This document shows, piece by piece, positions 33,904-43,053 of a DNA stretch of 64,000 bases. Numbering within the stretch: position 1 is the stretch's first letter; each line of letters starts with the position of its first letter. The position numbers and the translations under genes are program-made. The notes below the pieces were generated by a model. The model was given only the letters and a program-made list of their open reading frames with translations. It was not told where the DNA came from and ran no database searches. The stretch is from Hyphomicrobiales bacterium (GTDB lineage: Bacteria; Pseudomonadota; Alphaproteobacteria; Rhizobiales; Rhizobiaceae): the NCBI GenBank assembly GCA_011087605.1, contig JAALLE010000002.1, forward strand, positions 38,169 through 102,168, given 5' to 3'.

Positions 33904-35145
33904 CTACGCAGCCCGGCGGTGAAGACCGGCGCGCAGATGATCGGCCAGATAGGCTGCGTCATCACCGACGCCGTCAATCAGCGTCGATTTGCGGGTCCGC
34001 ATAAACGGCAGACCGAGGGCATAGAGGCCCGGCGCATCGACAATGCCACCTGTATGATTGAGGTTGCCCTTGCGGTCCAGAACCGGCAGATCCAGCCAGG
34101 AATAGTCCGGGCGGAACCCGGTGGCCCATACAACCGTATTGATGCGGCCATCATTCAGCGCCATTTGCAGATTTGGCGGAGCACCAAAATCGGTCGGCGC
34201 ATAGCGGTGGGGCGGTGGTAATTGCTGGTCAGCCATGTATTGCGTCGCGTATTCGTCGATACTGTCCAGCAACCGGCCCATTTTGAGATCGGCAAGGTCA
34301 CAGATATTGGACAGCGAGCCGGAGAATTGTGCCTTGCCATTGTTGATGCCTGCCAGTCGACCGGCAATATCGACGCCCAGCGACCGCAGGTGGTTGATGT
34401 CGAGCATCGTACCATTGTCAGAACCGATCAGTTGCAGGGAGGATAATTTTCGAGCGCGCGACAGGTCTTCGACTTCGTCGAGCCCCATGTCCAACAGTCC
34501 AAGGGCGTCCATCCACCACTTGATGTCATGTCCGCGATAGATGCGCGGCAGGCGAATGTGTTCGCCAACGGACAGGGTCACGGGACGGCTGCTTTGGTGA
34601 ATTTCGCGGGCCAGCTGAACACCGGTTGCCGAGGCGCCGACGACCAACACGCCACCCTGGGGCAGTTGATCGGGTGATTTGTAATCGAGCGGCGACACGT
34701 GCTGGATTGTCTCTGGCATGGCGCTGGCGCATTTGGGAATCACGGGCACGGCACAAGCACCATTGGCCAGCACGAGGCTGGCGCAGGACCAGATGCCGCG
34801 TGTGGTTTTGATGACATAGCTGTCGAAGCGCCGTTCGACCGACAATACTTTTGTATGGTGTTCAACCGGGGCGGCGATGGTGCTGGCATAGCCATCCAGA
34901 AAGGAAACAACCTGTTTCATGTCCATGAAACCATCAGGGTCGTTTCCGGTATATCTATAGCCGGGAAGCCGGCTTTGCCAGTTGGGCGTCAACAGGCGCA
35001 GGGAATTCCAACGCTCTGTTTTCCAACTGTTGGCGACCGCCCCACGTTCCAACAACACATGGTCGATGGAACGGTCTGTGAGTTGTTTGCTCATGGCCAG
35101 GCCAGCCTGACCGGCGCCGATGATGATGGTTGTTACATGTTTCAT
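33904..35145 (-). CDS. FAD-dependent NAD(P) oxidoreductase / monooxygenase
   Basis: A 413-residue flavoprotein of the same type as 2224-3486. N-terminal FAD motif TTIIIGAGQAGLAMSKQLTD, NADPH motif GGVLVVGASATGVQLAREIH in the middle, IRLPRIYRGHDIKWWMDALG shared with the paralogue, and VWATGFRPDYSWLDLP near the end. It starts 33 bp after the OsmC stop on the same strand, so the two are very probably one operon. The substrate is unknown; the OsmC partner suggests a role in oxidant or electrophile stress. Confidence 0.88.
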   Translation of the reverse strand: MKHVTTIIIGAGQAGLAMSKQLTDRSIDHVLLERGAVANSWKTERWNSLRLLTPNWQSRLPGYRYTGNDPDGFMDMKQVVSFLDGYASTIAAPVEHHTKVLSVERRFDSYVIKTTRGIWSCASLVLANGACAVPVIPKCASAMPETIQHVSPLDYKSPDQLPQGGVLVVGASATGVQLAREIHQSSRPVTLSVGEHIRLPRIYRGHDIKWWMDALGLLDMGLDEVEDLSRARKLSSLQLIGSDNGTMLDINHLRSLGVDIAGRLAGINNGKAQFSGSLSNICDLADLKMGRLLDSIDEYATQYMADQQLPPPHRYAPTDFGAPPNLQMALNDGRINTVVWATGFRPDYSWLDLPVLDRKGNLNHTGGIVDAPGLYALGLPFMRTRKSTLIDGVGDDAAYLADHLRAGLHRRAA

Positions 35146-35178
35146 AATCTGCTCCGAAAGGCTGGCTGGCTTTCCTGG

Positions 35179-35745
35179 TCAATTGACGTTGACAAAGACG
35201 TTGGTTGGGTTGGTGATAATGTCGAAAACGGCTGATCGCTTCTGCGACTGGGCCACCAGAGCCTTGATGTCGGCGTCGCTGGCGTCGGCGTCGATCTGGA
35301 AGTTGACGCGAATGGCGTCAAATCCGTTGCGGACTTTTGAATCGATGCCCAGGATGCCCTGAAGATCCATATCACCCTCAACTGAGGCTGTAACCGAATT
35401 CAGCTGAATGCCACGGTGCTGAGCCACGGACGCAACGCCGCCGGTCAGGCAGCTTGCCAAAGCGCTCATCACAATCTCGACCGGGGTAGCACCCAGATTG
35501 GCTGCAGCGAATTGCTCGGGGTGATCAGCATCGATGGTGAAAGTCCTGCCGCGTTCCTGTTCTTCGCCAAGACCAAAGAAGTTATTGATTGTGGTTTGAC
35601 TGTGGGTGCCGTCTTTCCAGGTGCATTCTGCACGCCATTTGAACTGGGCAGCTGCCGGCGTAGCTTCAAGAGCTTCACGGGCACCCAGCAGGGCTTCTAC
35701 ATTGACGCCATTATTAACGGTTTCGGTTTGGGTTTGATTGGTCAT
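35179..35745 (-). CDS. OsmC-family peroxide-detoxifying protein
   Basis: A 188-residue OsmC-like protein. PVEIVMSALASCLTGGVASV contains the family cysteine, and RTFTIDADHPEQFAAANLGA and SVEGDMDLQGILGIDSKVRN are typical. The first active cysteine at the VMSALASC position is present; the peroxidatic partner of Ohr is not obvious, so it is closer to general OsmC/YhfA. ATG 35745 has an AAGGAA site; a longer frame to 35949 runs through the promoter region and is rejected. First gene of an operon with the FAD oxidoreductase. Confidence 0.88.
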   Translation of the reverse strand: MTNQTQTETVNNGVNVEALLGAREALEATPAAAQFKWRAECTWKDGTHSQTTINNFFGLGEEQERGRTFTIDADHPEQFAAANLGATPVEIVMSALASCLTGGVASVAQHRGIQLNSVTASVEGDMDLQGILGIDSKVRNGFDAIRVNFQIDADASDADIKALVAQSQKRSAVFDIITNPTNVFVNVN

Positions 35746-35841
35746 AGTTTTGTTCCTTCGGGTGGTGATAAATCGTTTGCTGATTGCCCGAACAATCTGC
35801 ATCGGCAACGTTTCAATCGAATATCGCGGAACCAGCCATTG

Positions 35842-35909
35842 TGTTTCAATTGTATCGGACACCGGGCTCGAGTTGACGATCGCGGTCGAACGGTGAAACA
35901 ATTGAAACA
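35842..35909. promoter_or_regulatory. Inverted duplicated promoter elements between osmC and methyltransferase genes (copies B and C)
   Basis: ACAATTGAAACACAAT followed by GGCTG occurs twice in opposite orientation, at 35842-35853 (towards osmC) and 35898-35909 (towards the methyltransferase); copy B has one extra T before GGCTG. Downstream of each core both copies also share GATAT and a second TGAAAC at similar distances. The 12-base core is also found upstream of the DUF1127 gene. This fits an activator site or an alternative sigma-factor -35 element controlling all three units. A further palindrome TACAATTGTA lies at 35967-35976. Confidence 0.6.
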
Positions 35910-35991
35910 CAATTGGCTGCCGCCCGGGATATGACTGAAACATCAGCACCGCAATGTGGTCAGCAATACAATTGTAAGGAAAGGACAGACC

Positions 35992-36822
35992 ATGCTAGCG
36001 AAAAACCAACCGCAGATGGCACCGGACTATGAAAAGTGGAATCAACGGCTCAATGCTTCGTGGTCCTGTGCCGATTACGCTCGCATCGGTGTAACTCTGC
36101 AGATCACCGGAGAAGAACTGGCCGAAAAGGTAGACTTTGTCCCCGGCTCGCGTGTGCTGGATGTGGCCGCAGGCAACGGCAATGCCTCGCTGGCACTGGC
36201 CAGACGCTTTTGCAACGTGGTCTCCACGGATTATGTCCAGCCGTTGCTGGACAAGGGGCAGGCCCGGGCTCGTGCTGAAGATCTCGACATTGAATTTCGC
36301 ATTGCCGATGCCCAGAATCTGCCCTTTGCTGATGGCGAGTTTGACGGCGTCGTATCCACCTTTGGTGTGATGTTTGCGCCTGACCAACCTGCATCAGCTC
36401 GGGAACTTTTGAGAGTTTGCCGTCCCGGCGGCAAGATCGCTATTGCCAGCTGGACCCCAAAAAGTTTTGTCGGTCGCATGTGCTCCACGATTGGCAGTCA
36501 CATGTCGGCTGCCCCCGGTTTCAAAGCCCCGGCCAATTGGGGACGTCAGGAGTTTATTGACCAGCATTTGGCCCCCTCTGCGAGTTCGCTGACGGTTGAT
36601 TGGAAACAGTTCAATTTCCGCTATCGTTCCCCGTTCCACTATGTTGATTTTTTCCGCACCTATTATGGCCTGTGTCGAAAGGCATATGACAAGGTCGGAG
36701 CAGAAGGGGAACAGGCCCTGACAGGAGACATTCTGGCGTTGGTCGACGAGTTCAATATTGCTGAGGACGGCAGCGTTTGCATGCCATCGGATTATGCATT
36801 GGTCACAATGACCAAGGCCTAA
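35992..36822 (+). CDS. SAM-dependent methyltransferase, UbiE/type 11
   Basis: A 276-residue class I methyltransferase. Motif I is GSRVLDVAAGNGNASLALAR, motif II LPFADGEFDGVVSTFGVMFA and motif III LRVCRPGGKIAIASWTPKSF. Family members methylate small molecules or lipids; the substrate is not readable. ATG 35992 is preceded by AAGGAAAGGA. It is divergent from osmC and shares its promoter element, so it is probably co-regulated with the OsmC operon. Confidence 0.88.
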   Translation: MLAKNQPQMAPDYEKWNQRLNASWSCADYARIGVTLQITGEELAEKVDFVPGSRVLDVAAGNGNASLALARRFCNVVSTDYVQPLLDKGQARARAEDLDIEFRIADAQNLPFADGEFDGVVSTFGVMFAPDQPASARELLRVCRPGGKIAIASWTPKSFVGRMCSTIGSHMSAAPGFKAPANWGRQEFIDQHLAPSASSLTVDWKQFNFRYRSPFHYVDFFRTYYGLCRKAYDKVGAEGEQALTGDILALVDEFNIAEDGSVCMPSDYALVTMTKA

Positions 36823-36857
36823 AAGTCAGTCTTTATTTGTTCCAAAAATCTGGGTGT

Positions 36858-36876
36858 TGACGAATTTGATTCGTCA
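36858..36876. repeat. Perfect inverted repeat in the 249-bp gap before the CBS gene
   Basis: TGACGAAT-TTG-ATTCGTCA has perfect 8-bp arms. A 14-bp palindrome CCTTTGCGCAAAGG lies further along at 36986-36999, nearer the CBS gene start. No T run follows the first repeat, so it is not a standard terminator; either could be an operator. No gene is seen in 36823-37071. Confidence 0.5.
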
Positions 36877-37071
36877 GCATGGGAAACTGTTCCACGTCTG
36901 CCAAACAGGTTTGGGGCAACCGCGCAGCGATGCAGACCAATTCGGATTTTTGTTTCCCAACATTTCAGTTGCTTAGAAATTACACCCTTTGCGCAAAGGT
37001 GGAATTGGTGCACAATTTGCAATTATAGGAGCGTCTTTGGCGTTCATGCGGCACTTTTTAGGAGATTTATT

Positions 37072-37497
37072 ATGTCAGTATCTGAAATCCTTGGCGGAAA
37101 AGGCGACAATGTAATCACTGTATCACCTGAAACAAGTCTTGTGGAAGTGGCCAAGATTCTGGCCAAACACAAGATTGGTGCCCTGGTTGCCAAAGACGGA
37201 TCAGAAGTCTGCGGCATTGTCTCCGAACGCGATATTGTTCGACATATTGCCTCTGATGGCGCTGAGGCGCTGCAGCACACAGTGGGTCAATGTATGACCA
37301 AGGCGGTCATCTCCTGCACACGGGCCGACACGATTGACACGGTCATGGAAAAAATGACCGCTGGACGTTTTCGCCATTTGCCGGTGATCGAGGACGGCGA
37401 GTTGCTGGGAATAATCTCCATTGGTGACGTCGTTAAACGCAAGATCGAGCAAGCTGAACGTGATGCGGAAGATCTGAAACGTTATATCGCAAGCTGA
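37072..37497 (+). CDS. CBS-domain protein (tandem CBS pair)
   Basis: A 141-residue stand-alone CBS pair. First repeat: VSPETSLVEVAKILAKHKIG, ending GIVSERDIVRHIA. Second: TRADTIDTVMEKMTAGRFRH, ending LLGIISIGDVVKRKIEQ. Such proteins bind adenine nucleotides and act as energy or redox sensors; the partner is not known. AGGAGA lies upstream of the ATG. It is followed by ppa after 79 bp. Confidence 0.92.
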   Translation: MSVSEILGGKGDNVITVSPETSLVEVAKILAKHKIGALVAKDGSEVCGIVSERDIVRHIASDGAEALQHTVGQCMTKAVISCTRADTIDTVMEKMTAGRFRHLPVIEDGELLGIISIGDVVKRKIEQAERDAEDLKRYIAS

Positions 37498-37576
37498 ACC
37501 GGTTTGCATCGCTGCTGCTTTGGTTTAGAGCGTGTTCGATAAGGGTTCATGCCAAACCAAATTCTGAAAGACTCCC

Positions 37577-38125
37577 ATGCGTATCGATGCAATAAAAATC
37601 GGCGACAATCCACCACACGATGTCAATGTTATTGTCGAAGTTCCCTATGGTGGAGAACCGGTAAAGTACGAGATGGACAAGGACGCCGGCACCATGGTTG
37701 TCGACCGAATTCTCTATACGGCGATGCGCTATCCCGGCAATTATGGTTTTGTACCTCACACCCTGTCAGACGATGGCGATCCGGTAGATGTACTGATCGC
37801 AAATCATCGACCTTTGATCCCCGGTTCAGTAATCAACTGCAAAGTTGTCGGCGTGTTGCATATGGTTGATGAGGCGGGTGCGGACGAAAAAATTATTGCT
37901 GTGCCTTCCAATCATATTTCACAGATGTATGCCCGGGTGAACACGATTGAAGATTTACCCGAAATTCAGCTGAAACAGATTGCACATTTTTTCGAGCGCT
38001 ATAAGGATCTCGAAGATGAAAAATGGGTCAAGATTGACCGTTGGGGCGATGCCGAAGAGGCTCGGATTGCAATAAGCAAAGCTGTTGCGGCGGCCAGCGC
38101 GGTGGCTGTATCCAAAGAAGAATAG
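37577..38125 (+). CDS. ppa: Inorganic pyrophosphatase
   Basis: A 182-residue family I pyrophosphatase. [60 protein letters not shown] and [13 protein letters not shown] carry the metal and phosphate ligands, including the DxDPxD aspartates. It hydrolyses pyrophosphate in the cytoplasm and pulls biosynthetic reactions forward. Confidence 0.96.
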   Translation: MRIDAIKIGDNPPHDVNVIVEVPYGGEPVKYEMDKDAGTMVVDRILYTAMRYPGNYGFVPHTLSDDGDPVDVLIANHRPLIPGSVINCKVVGVLHMVDEAGADEKIIAVPSNHISQMYARVNTIEDLPEIQLKQIAHFFERYKDLEDEKWVKIDRWGDAEEARIAISKAVAAASAVAVSKEE

Positions 38126-38196
38126 CTTCAGGCCAATCGGGCTGAAGTGCAATAATTTTATCAAGCCTATCCGCCAGCGCGGCTGTGAGGGGACGC

Positions 38197-39555
38197 ATGT
38201 CCAGCAACCATAATCTCGGTACCGATCTTCGAGCGACCCTCATTTTGGGCGTGCCGCTGGTCTTGGCCCAACTGGCTCAGATTGCCATCGGCATGACCGA
38301 CACATTGATGCTTGGTTGGTTGGGCACCACAGAGCTGGCGGCAGGCACATTGGCCTTTCAGCTGTTCTTCATTTTTTTGATCGTTGGCATTGGCTTCGGT
38401 TCAGCCATGGTGCCGCTGATCGCCAACGCGCTTGGAAGAGATGATCCGCGCTCGGTGCGTCGTGCTTCGCGAATGGGATTGTGGGTTCTTGCCGCGTTGG
38501 CGATCAGTTTCATGGTGCCGCTGTGGTTTTCCAAGGACATTTTGGTATTGCTTGGCCAGGACGAAAAATTGGCACAATTGGCGCAAAACTATATGCGCAT
38601 CGCCCAATGGTCGATGATCCCGGCGTTCATCTTGATTGGCCTGCGCTCATTTCTCACCAGTCTGGAAAAGGCCAATGCTGTGCTCAGCATTACGGTGTTC
38701 ACTTCAGTCCTGAACGGCATGCTGAATTATGCTTTTATTTTTGGAAATTGGGGGGCGCCGCGGCTCGAAATGGAAGGGGCTGCGGTAGCGACGCTGATTG
38801 CCAATTGTGTCGCCGCCGCGGCGGCAGTCCTGTTGGTGATGAAAACACCGGCGGCACAACCCTATGAGTTATTTGTACGATTTTGGCGCCCTGATTGGGG
38901 TGCAGTACGTGAAATTTGTCGGCTGGGGGTGCCGATCAGTGTTACCATCATCGCCGAAGCGGGCATGTTTTCTGCAGCGTCTTTGATGGTTGGCTGGTTG
39001 GGGGAAATTCCACTGGCTGCACATGGTATAGCCCTGCAATGGGCTGGGGCCGCATTTATGGTGCCGTTAGGGCTTGCGCAGGCGGGCTCTGTTCGCGTTG
39101 GTAACGCTGCCGGACGCGGAGACTTGTTGGCAATTGGCCTGGCTGGCCGGGCGGTTGTCCTGTTGGCGATGGGATTTGCAGTAATGTCAGCGCTGGTTTT
39201 CCTGATCCTGCCTGAGTCTTTGGTTGGCCTGTTTCTTGAGACCAATGCAAAGGATATCGAGGCGGTCATCTTCCACGCAGTTCCGATGCTGTATATGGCT
39301 GCGGCGTTTCAAATATTTGATGCGCTTCAGGTGGCCTCTGGCAGCAATCTGCGGGGCCTGCAGGACACCAAAATACCGATGATCATCGCAACACTGAGCT
39401 ATTGGATCCTCGGCATGGGTAGCGCCTACGTGCTGGCATTCCCGCTGGGCTTCGGGGGAGCCGGGGTCTGGGGTGGCCTAGTGGTCGGACTGGCCTTTGC
39501 GGCAGCCGCATTGACCTACCGGTTTTCCAATCGCGAACGTTTCGGATTGGTCTAA
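38197..39555 (+). CDS. MATE-family multidrug efflux transporter
   Basis: A 452-residue membrane protein with about 12 transmembrane helices. LAQLAQIAIGMTDTLMLGWL near the N-terminus and its repeat-half counterpart (SVTIIAEAGMFSAASLMVGW) identify the two MATE halves (NorM type). It exports cationic compounds in exchange for Na+ or H+. ATG 38197 has GAGGGG upstream; a GTG 12 bases earlier is rejected. Confidence 0.93.
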   Translation: MSSNHNLGTDLRATLILGVPLVLAQLAQIAIGMTDTLMLGWLGTTELAAGTLAFQLFFIFLIVGIGFGSAMVPLIANALGRDDPRSVRRASRMGLWVLAALAISFMVPLWFSKDILVLLGQDEKLAQLAQNYMRIAQWSMIPAFILIGLRSFLTSLEKANAVLSITVFTSVLNGMLNYAFIFGNWGAPRLEMEGAAVATLIANCVAAAAAVLLVMKTPAAQPYELFVRFWRPDWGAVREICRLGVPISVTIIAEAGMFSAASLMVGWLGEIPLAAHGIALQWAGAAFMVPLGLAQAGSVRVGNAAGRGDLLAIGLAGRAVVLLAMGFAVMSALVFLILPESLVGLFLETNAKDIEAVIFHAVPMLYMAAAFQIFDALQVASGSNLRGLQDTKIPMIIATLSYWILGMGSAYVLAFPLGFGGAGVWGGLVVGLAFAAAALTYRFSNRERFGLV

Positions 39556-39693
39556 GTCCGAGCGGCGTTGCAATGCGTCCTTGTCTTCGCTCCGGTCACA
39601 ATAAGTTCACCATTGGCTGAACCGAGTTGATTTCCCGGTAAGGTCTACCTGCCATAAGCTGATGACAAATTCAGACTTTGGAGATCTTGGATC

Positions 39694-40278
39694 ATGAAAA
39701 AACTAATCGCAGCCGGGGCATTATTGACTGGCTTATCTGTTTCATCCGCCGCCTTCGCCGCAGATTGCAGCACTGACGTCAAGAAGGATGACCTGAGTGA
39801 TGAACAGGTTCAGTCCCTGTATGACTGCATCAAGACGGAATTGCGTGAAGGTTATGCATCCAAGGGCGGCGAATTGACCGCAGAATATTCCAGCTGGAAA
39901 GCTGCCTCGACCTTGCCCGCTGCACCAGGTGTCCACAGCAAAAGATTTCTGTTCACCTTCGTCAACGACATCGGCTTTGATGAATATGTCAAATATTCCG
40001 ATGAACGTGGACCGATGCCAGTTGGGTCGATCATTGCCAAGGAAAGCTTCAATGTTTCCAAAAAGGGCAAGGTCAAGAAGGGACCGCTGTTCTTCATGAC
40101 CAAGGCGGCCGCAGGTGGAGAAGCAGACAAATACGGCAATTGGGTCTATGCAGCCTTTTCAACCAAGGGCAAGGTCATGAAAATCAAGCAGAGCTTTTGT
40201 CACGATTGCCACAAGGCTTTTGAAGATCAGGATGCACTTGGTTATCCGGTGGAAGATTATCGGGTATCCGGTAATTAA
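39694..40278 (+). CDS. Cytochrome P460-family periplasmic c-type cytochrome
   Basis: A 194-residue exported haem protein. A signal peptide (KKLIAAGALLTGLSVSSAAF-A) is followed by a beta-rich domain (SKRFLFTFVNDIGFDEYVKY, MPVGSIIAKESFNVSKKGKV) and a C-terminal haem motif CHDCH in QSFCHDCHKAFEDQD. This matches cytochrome P460 / c-prime-beta proteins, which bind NO or oxidise hydroxylamine when a Lys-haem crosslink forms. Lysines are plentiful before the haem motif, but the crosslinking residue cannot be assigned by eye. A terminator follows at 40307. Confidence 0.88.
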   Translation: MKKLIAAGALLTGLSVSSAAFAADCSTDVKKDDLSDEQVQSLYDCIKTELREGYASKGGELTAEYSSWKAASTLPAAPGVHSKRFLFTFVNDIGFDEYVKYSDERGPMPVGSIIAKESFNVSKKGKVKKGPLFFMTKAAAGGEADKYGNWVYAAFSTKGKVMKIKQSFCHDCHKAFEDQDALGYPVEDYRVSGN

Positions 40279-40306
40279 AATTCCTGCTGTTCAGCAGACC
40301 AGGACA

Positions 40307-40336
40307 CCCGGCATTCTCCCCAATGCCGGGTTTTTT
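40307..40336 (+). terminator. Intrinsic terminator after cytochrome P460 gene
   Basis: CCCGGCATT and AATGCCGGG form a perfect 9-bp stem around CTCCCC, followed by six Ts. It ends the P460 transcript 29 bp after the stop codon. Confidence 0.9.
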
Positions 40337-40432
40337 GTTTCAGACACCTTGTTTGACTGAAATGCCGGCCTCTTGATCTGGTGAGTTGGTCGCCCCATCT
40401 GGTGTTTACAGCGCAACGCCGAGGCAAGCTAA

Positions 40433-41335
40433 ATGACATTTCGCCCTGTACTTTCAGAAAGCCAGGCCGTCCCGACACTCGAAGGTGCGGGCGTCCATTT
40501 GCATCGGGTGTTTGGCTACAGCGAGGATAATCTCTGCGATCCGTTTTTGATGATGGACGATTTTCGCAACGACGATCCATCAAAATACAAAGATGGATTT
40601 CCCTGGCATCCACACCGCGGAATCGAGACCATCACCTATGTACTTGAAGGTCAGGTGGAACATGGCGATTCTTTGGGCAATAGTGGCGTGCTCGACGCCG
40701 GTTCCGTGCAATGGATGACTGCCGGATCAGGCATCATGCATCAGGAAATGCCGATTGGGAATGATCGGGGCCAAATGCATGGATTTCAACTCTGGGCCAA
40801 TCTGCCCTCGTCGCTGAAAATGACAACTCCACGCTATCAGGATGTCCAGGCAACGGACATCCCGACCGTCGTGGATGATGATGGGACGGCAATCAGGGTG
40901 ATCACCGGCAATTTCTGGGGTAAATCCGGTCCCGTCGACGGTGTAGCGGCTGACCCGCTTTATCTGGATGTCTCGGTGCCGCCAAATGTCGAAAAGACGC
41001 TTCAGGTTGATACGTATTCAAGTACGTTTGCATATATTTTTGCCGGTTCCGGATCATTTCGCGACGCGTCCGATCCGATCGGCGTGAAAGTGGAAAAGGA
41101 ATTTGAAGGCGAAGAGCTCAATGTCCGAGACCTGTCCGGCAACCGCACGCTGGTGCGCTTCGACACCGGAGATGAAATACGTGTGCGCTCTGGACCGCAG
41201 GGCATGCGGTTTTTGTTGGTGTCTGGAAAACCCATCCGCGAACCGGTTGCCTGGCATGGCCCGATCGTGATGAACACCCGCCAGGAATTGATGGAGGTGA
41301 TACGTGATCTCCAGCACGGGACATTTATAAAATAG
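40433..41335 (+). CDS. Pirin-family bicupin
   Basis: A 300-residue pirin. The N-terminal cupin has FPWHPHRGIETITYVLEGQV and VEHGDSLGNSGVLDAGSVQW, which supply the iron ligands (His-x-His, Glu), then GIMHQEMPIGNDRGQMHGFQ. The C-terminal cupin is less conserved, as usual. Bacterial pirins vary: quercetinase, redox sensor, or regulator of central metabolism. It lies alone between a terminator and an aldehyde dehydrogenase. Confidence 0.93.
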   Translation: MTFRPVLSESQAVPTLEGAGVHLHRVFGYSEDNLCDPFLMMDDFRNDDPSKYKDGFPWHPHRGIETITYVLEGQVEHGDSLGNSGVLDAGSVQWMTAGSGIMHQEMPIGNDRGQMHGFQLWANLPSSLKMTTPRYQDVQATDIPTVVDDDGTAIRVITGNFWGKSGPVDGVAADPLYLDVSVPPNVEKTLQVDTYSSTFAYIFAGSGSFRDASDPIGVKVEKEFEGEELNVRDLSGNRTLVRFDTGDEIRVRSGPQGMRFLLVSGKPIREPVAWHGPIVMNTRQELMEVIRDLQHGTFIK

Positions 41336-41474
41336 ATCGAGTTGAAGAGTTGGTCTACGGGTTGATTTGCGCGTCAGTTCAGGCAATTAGACCAATCTGG
41401 AAACGATCCGAAAAAATTGGCTGGCCGAACGAATAAACTGCCTCTAAGGTCGCGTTCGGTCACCGCTCCGGAAC

Positions 41475-42932
41475 ATGGACAAGTTTATGAAAAATTCCAA
41501 ACAATTCTACATTAACGGCGGATGGGTTGATCCAGTCGCCGCGACTGATTTTGACGTCATCAACCCATCCACCGAAGAGGCATATGCTCAGATATCCCTT
41601 GGTGGTGAGGCCGATACCGTAGCGGCAATCGCCGCTGCCAAAAAAGCTTTCAAGACGTGGTCGTTGACTTCAAAGCAAGATCGCTTGGTGCTGATGGAAA
41701 ACATTCTTGAGGTCTACAAACAACGATCCGACGAGATGGGAGAAACCATCTCGCGTGAAATGGGCGCGCCCATCGATATGTCGAAGATGGCGCAATCTGG
41801 CACGGGCACGGCTCATGTCAAGGCCTTTATCAATACGCTCAAGTCGTTTGAATTTGAACGCGAATTGCGTGACAACACGCCCAACGACCGCATCATCTAC
41901 GAACCAATCGGGGTTTGCGGCCTGATCACTCCGTGGAACTGGCCAATGAACCAGATTGCACTGAAAGTCATGCCTGCTCTGGCCACTGGTTGCACCATGG
42001 TTTTGAAACCCTCCGAGCAGTCGCCGCTGTCAGGCATGTTGTTCGCCGATATTCTGCATCAGGCTGGCGTGCCGGCCGGTGTGTTCAATCTGGTCAATGG
42101 TGACGGACCTGGCGTCGGAACAACGCTTTCAGGCCACAAGGACGTCGACATGATCTCCTTCACCGGCTCGACCCGTGCCGGCACGGCCATCACGAAGAAC
42201 GCTGCTGATACGTTGAAGCGGGTGTCGCTTGAGCTGGGTGGCAAGGGTGCAAATATTGTATTTGCAGATGCCCCTGAAAACGCGGTTCAGCAAGGCGCTG
42301 CACGGTGTTTCAACAACACAGGTCAGTCCTGCAATGCTCCCACCCGCATGCTGGTAGAGCGTTCTCGATATGACGAAGCCGTTGAGCAGGCCAAACAGCA
42401 GGCCGAAAAAACCGCCGTCGATGTTGCTTCAAAGGAAGGTCGGCATATTGGCCCGCTGGTCAATGAACTGCAGTTTGAAAAAGTGCAGGGCTTGATTGAT
42501 GTTGGGATCAAAGAAGGCGCGAAGCTTGTGGCGGGCGGTGTTGGGCGTCCGGAAGGTTTGAATCGCGGATATTTTGTCCGGCCAACGGTTTTTGCCGACT
42601 GCAACAACGATATGCGCATTATGCGTGAGGAAATATTTGGCCCGGTCCTGTCGATGATGCCATTTGATAGCGAAGATGAAGCCATCGCGATCGCCAACGA
42701 TACTGATTATGGACTGACCAATTATGTGCAAACATCGGATGGTGAAAAGGCCAACCGTGTGGCGCGCAAATTACGATCCGGCATGGTCGACATGAATGGG
42801 ACTGCGCGTTCTTCCGGCTCTCCGTTTGGCGGATACAAGCAATCAGGCAACGGTCGTGAAGGCGGCGAATGGGGAATGGACGAGTTTCTCGAAGTCAAGG
42901 CGATTGGCGGCTGGTTCTCCGACGCTCCTTAA
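41475..42932 (+). CDS. NAD(P)-dependent aldehyde dehydrogenase
   Basis: A 485-residue aldehyde dehydrogenase. GVCGLITPWNWPMNQIALKV, ISFTGSTRAGTAITKNAADT, the catalytic glutamate in LELGGKGANIVFADA and cysteine in FNNTGQSCNAPTRML, and the C-terminal GGYKQSGNGREGGEWG are all present. It is closest in feel to the broad-range family that oxidises aliphatic and aromatic aldehydes. It is upstream of the flavin reductase-MarR fusion (121 bp) and may be in the same pathway. Start may be ATG 41475 or 41487. Confidence 0.93.
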   Translation: MDKFMKNSKQFYINGGWVDPVAATDFDVINPSTEEAYAQISLGGEADTVAAIAAAKKAFKTWSLTSKQDRLVLMENILEVYKQRSDEMGETISREMGAPIDMSKMAQSGTGTAHVKAFINTLKSFEFERELRDNTPNDRIIYEPIGVCGLITPWNWPMNQIALKVMPALATGCTMVLKPSEQSPLSGMLFADILHQAGVPAGVFNLVNGDGPGVGTTLSGHKDVDMISFTGSTRAGTAITKNAADTLKRVSLELGGKGANIVFADAPENAVQQGAARCFNNTGQSCNAPTRMLVERSRYDEAVEQAKQQAEKTAVDVASKEGRHIGPLVNELQFEKVQGLIDVGIKEGAKLVAGGVGRPEGLNRGYFVRPTVFADCNNDMRIMREEIFGPVLSMMPFDSEDEAIAIANDTDYGLTNYVQTSDGEKANRVARKLRSGMVDMNGTARSSGSPFGGYKQSGNGREGGEWGMDEFLEVKAIGGWFSDAP

Positions 42933-43053
42933 TTGGTTATGGTGAAATACAAGATTTGCACCAACATCCACTGAGGTGTGGGTTCGATATTGCCATGACC
43001 TGCTTCCATTTGTTCCAGACAAGCTCTATGGACATTTCAAATAGGAGATCTCC

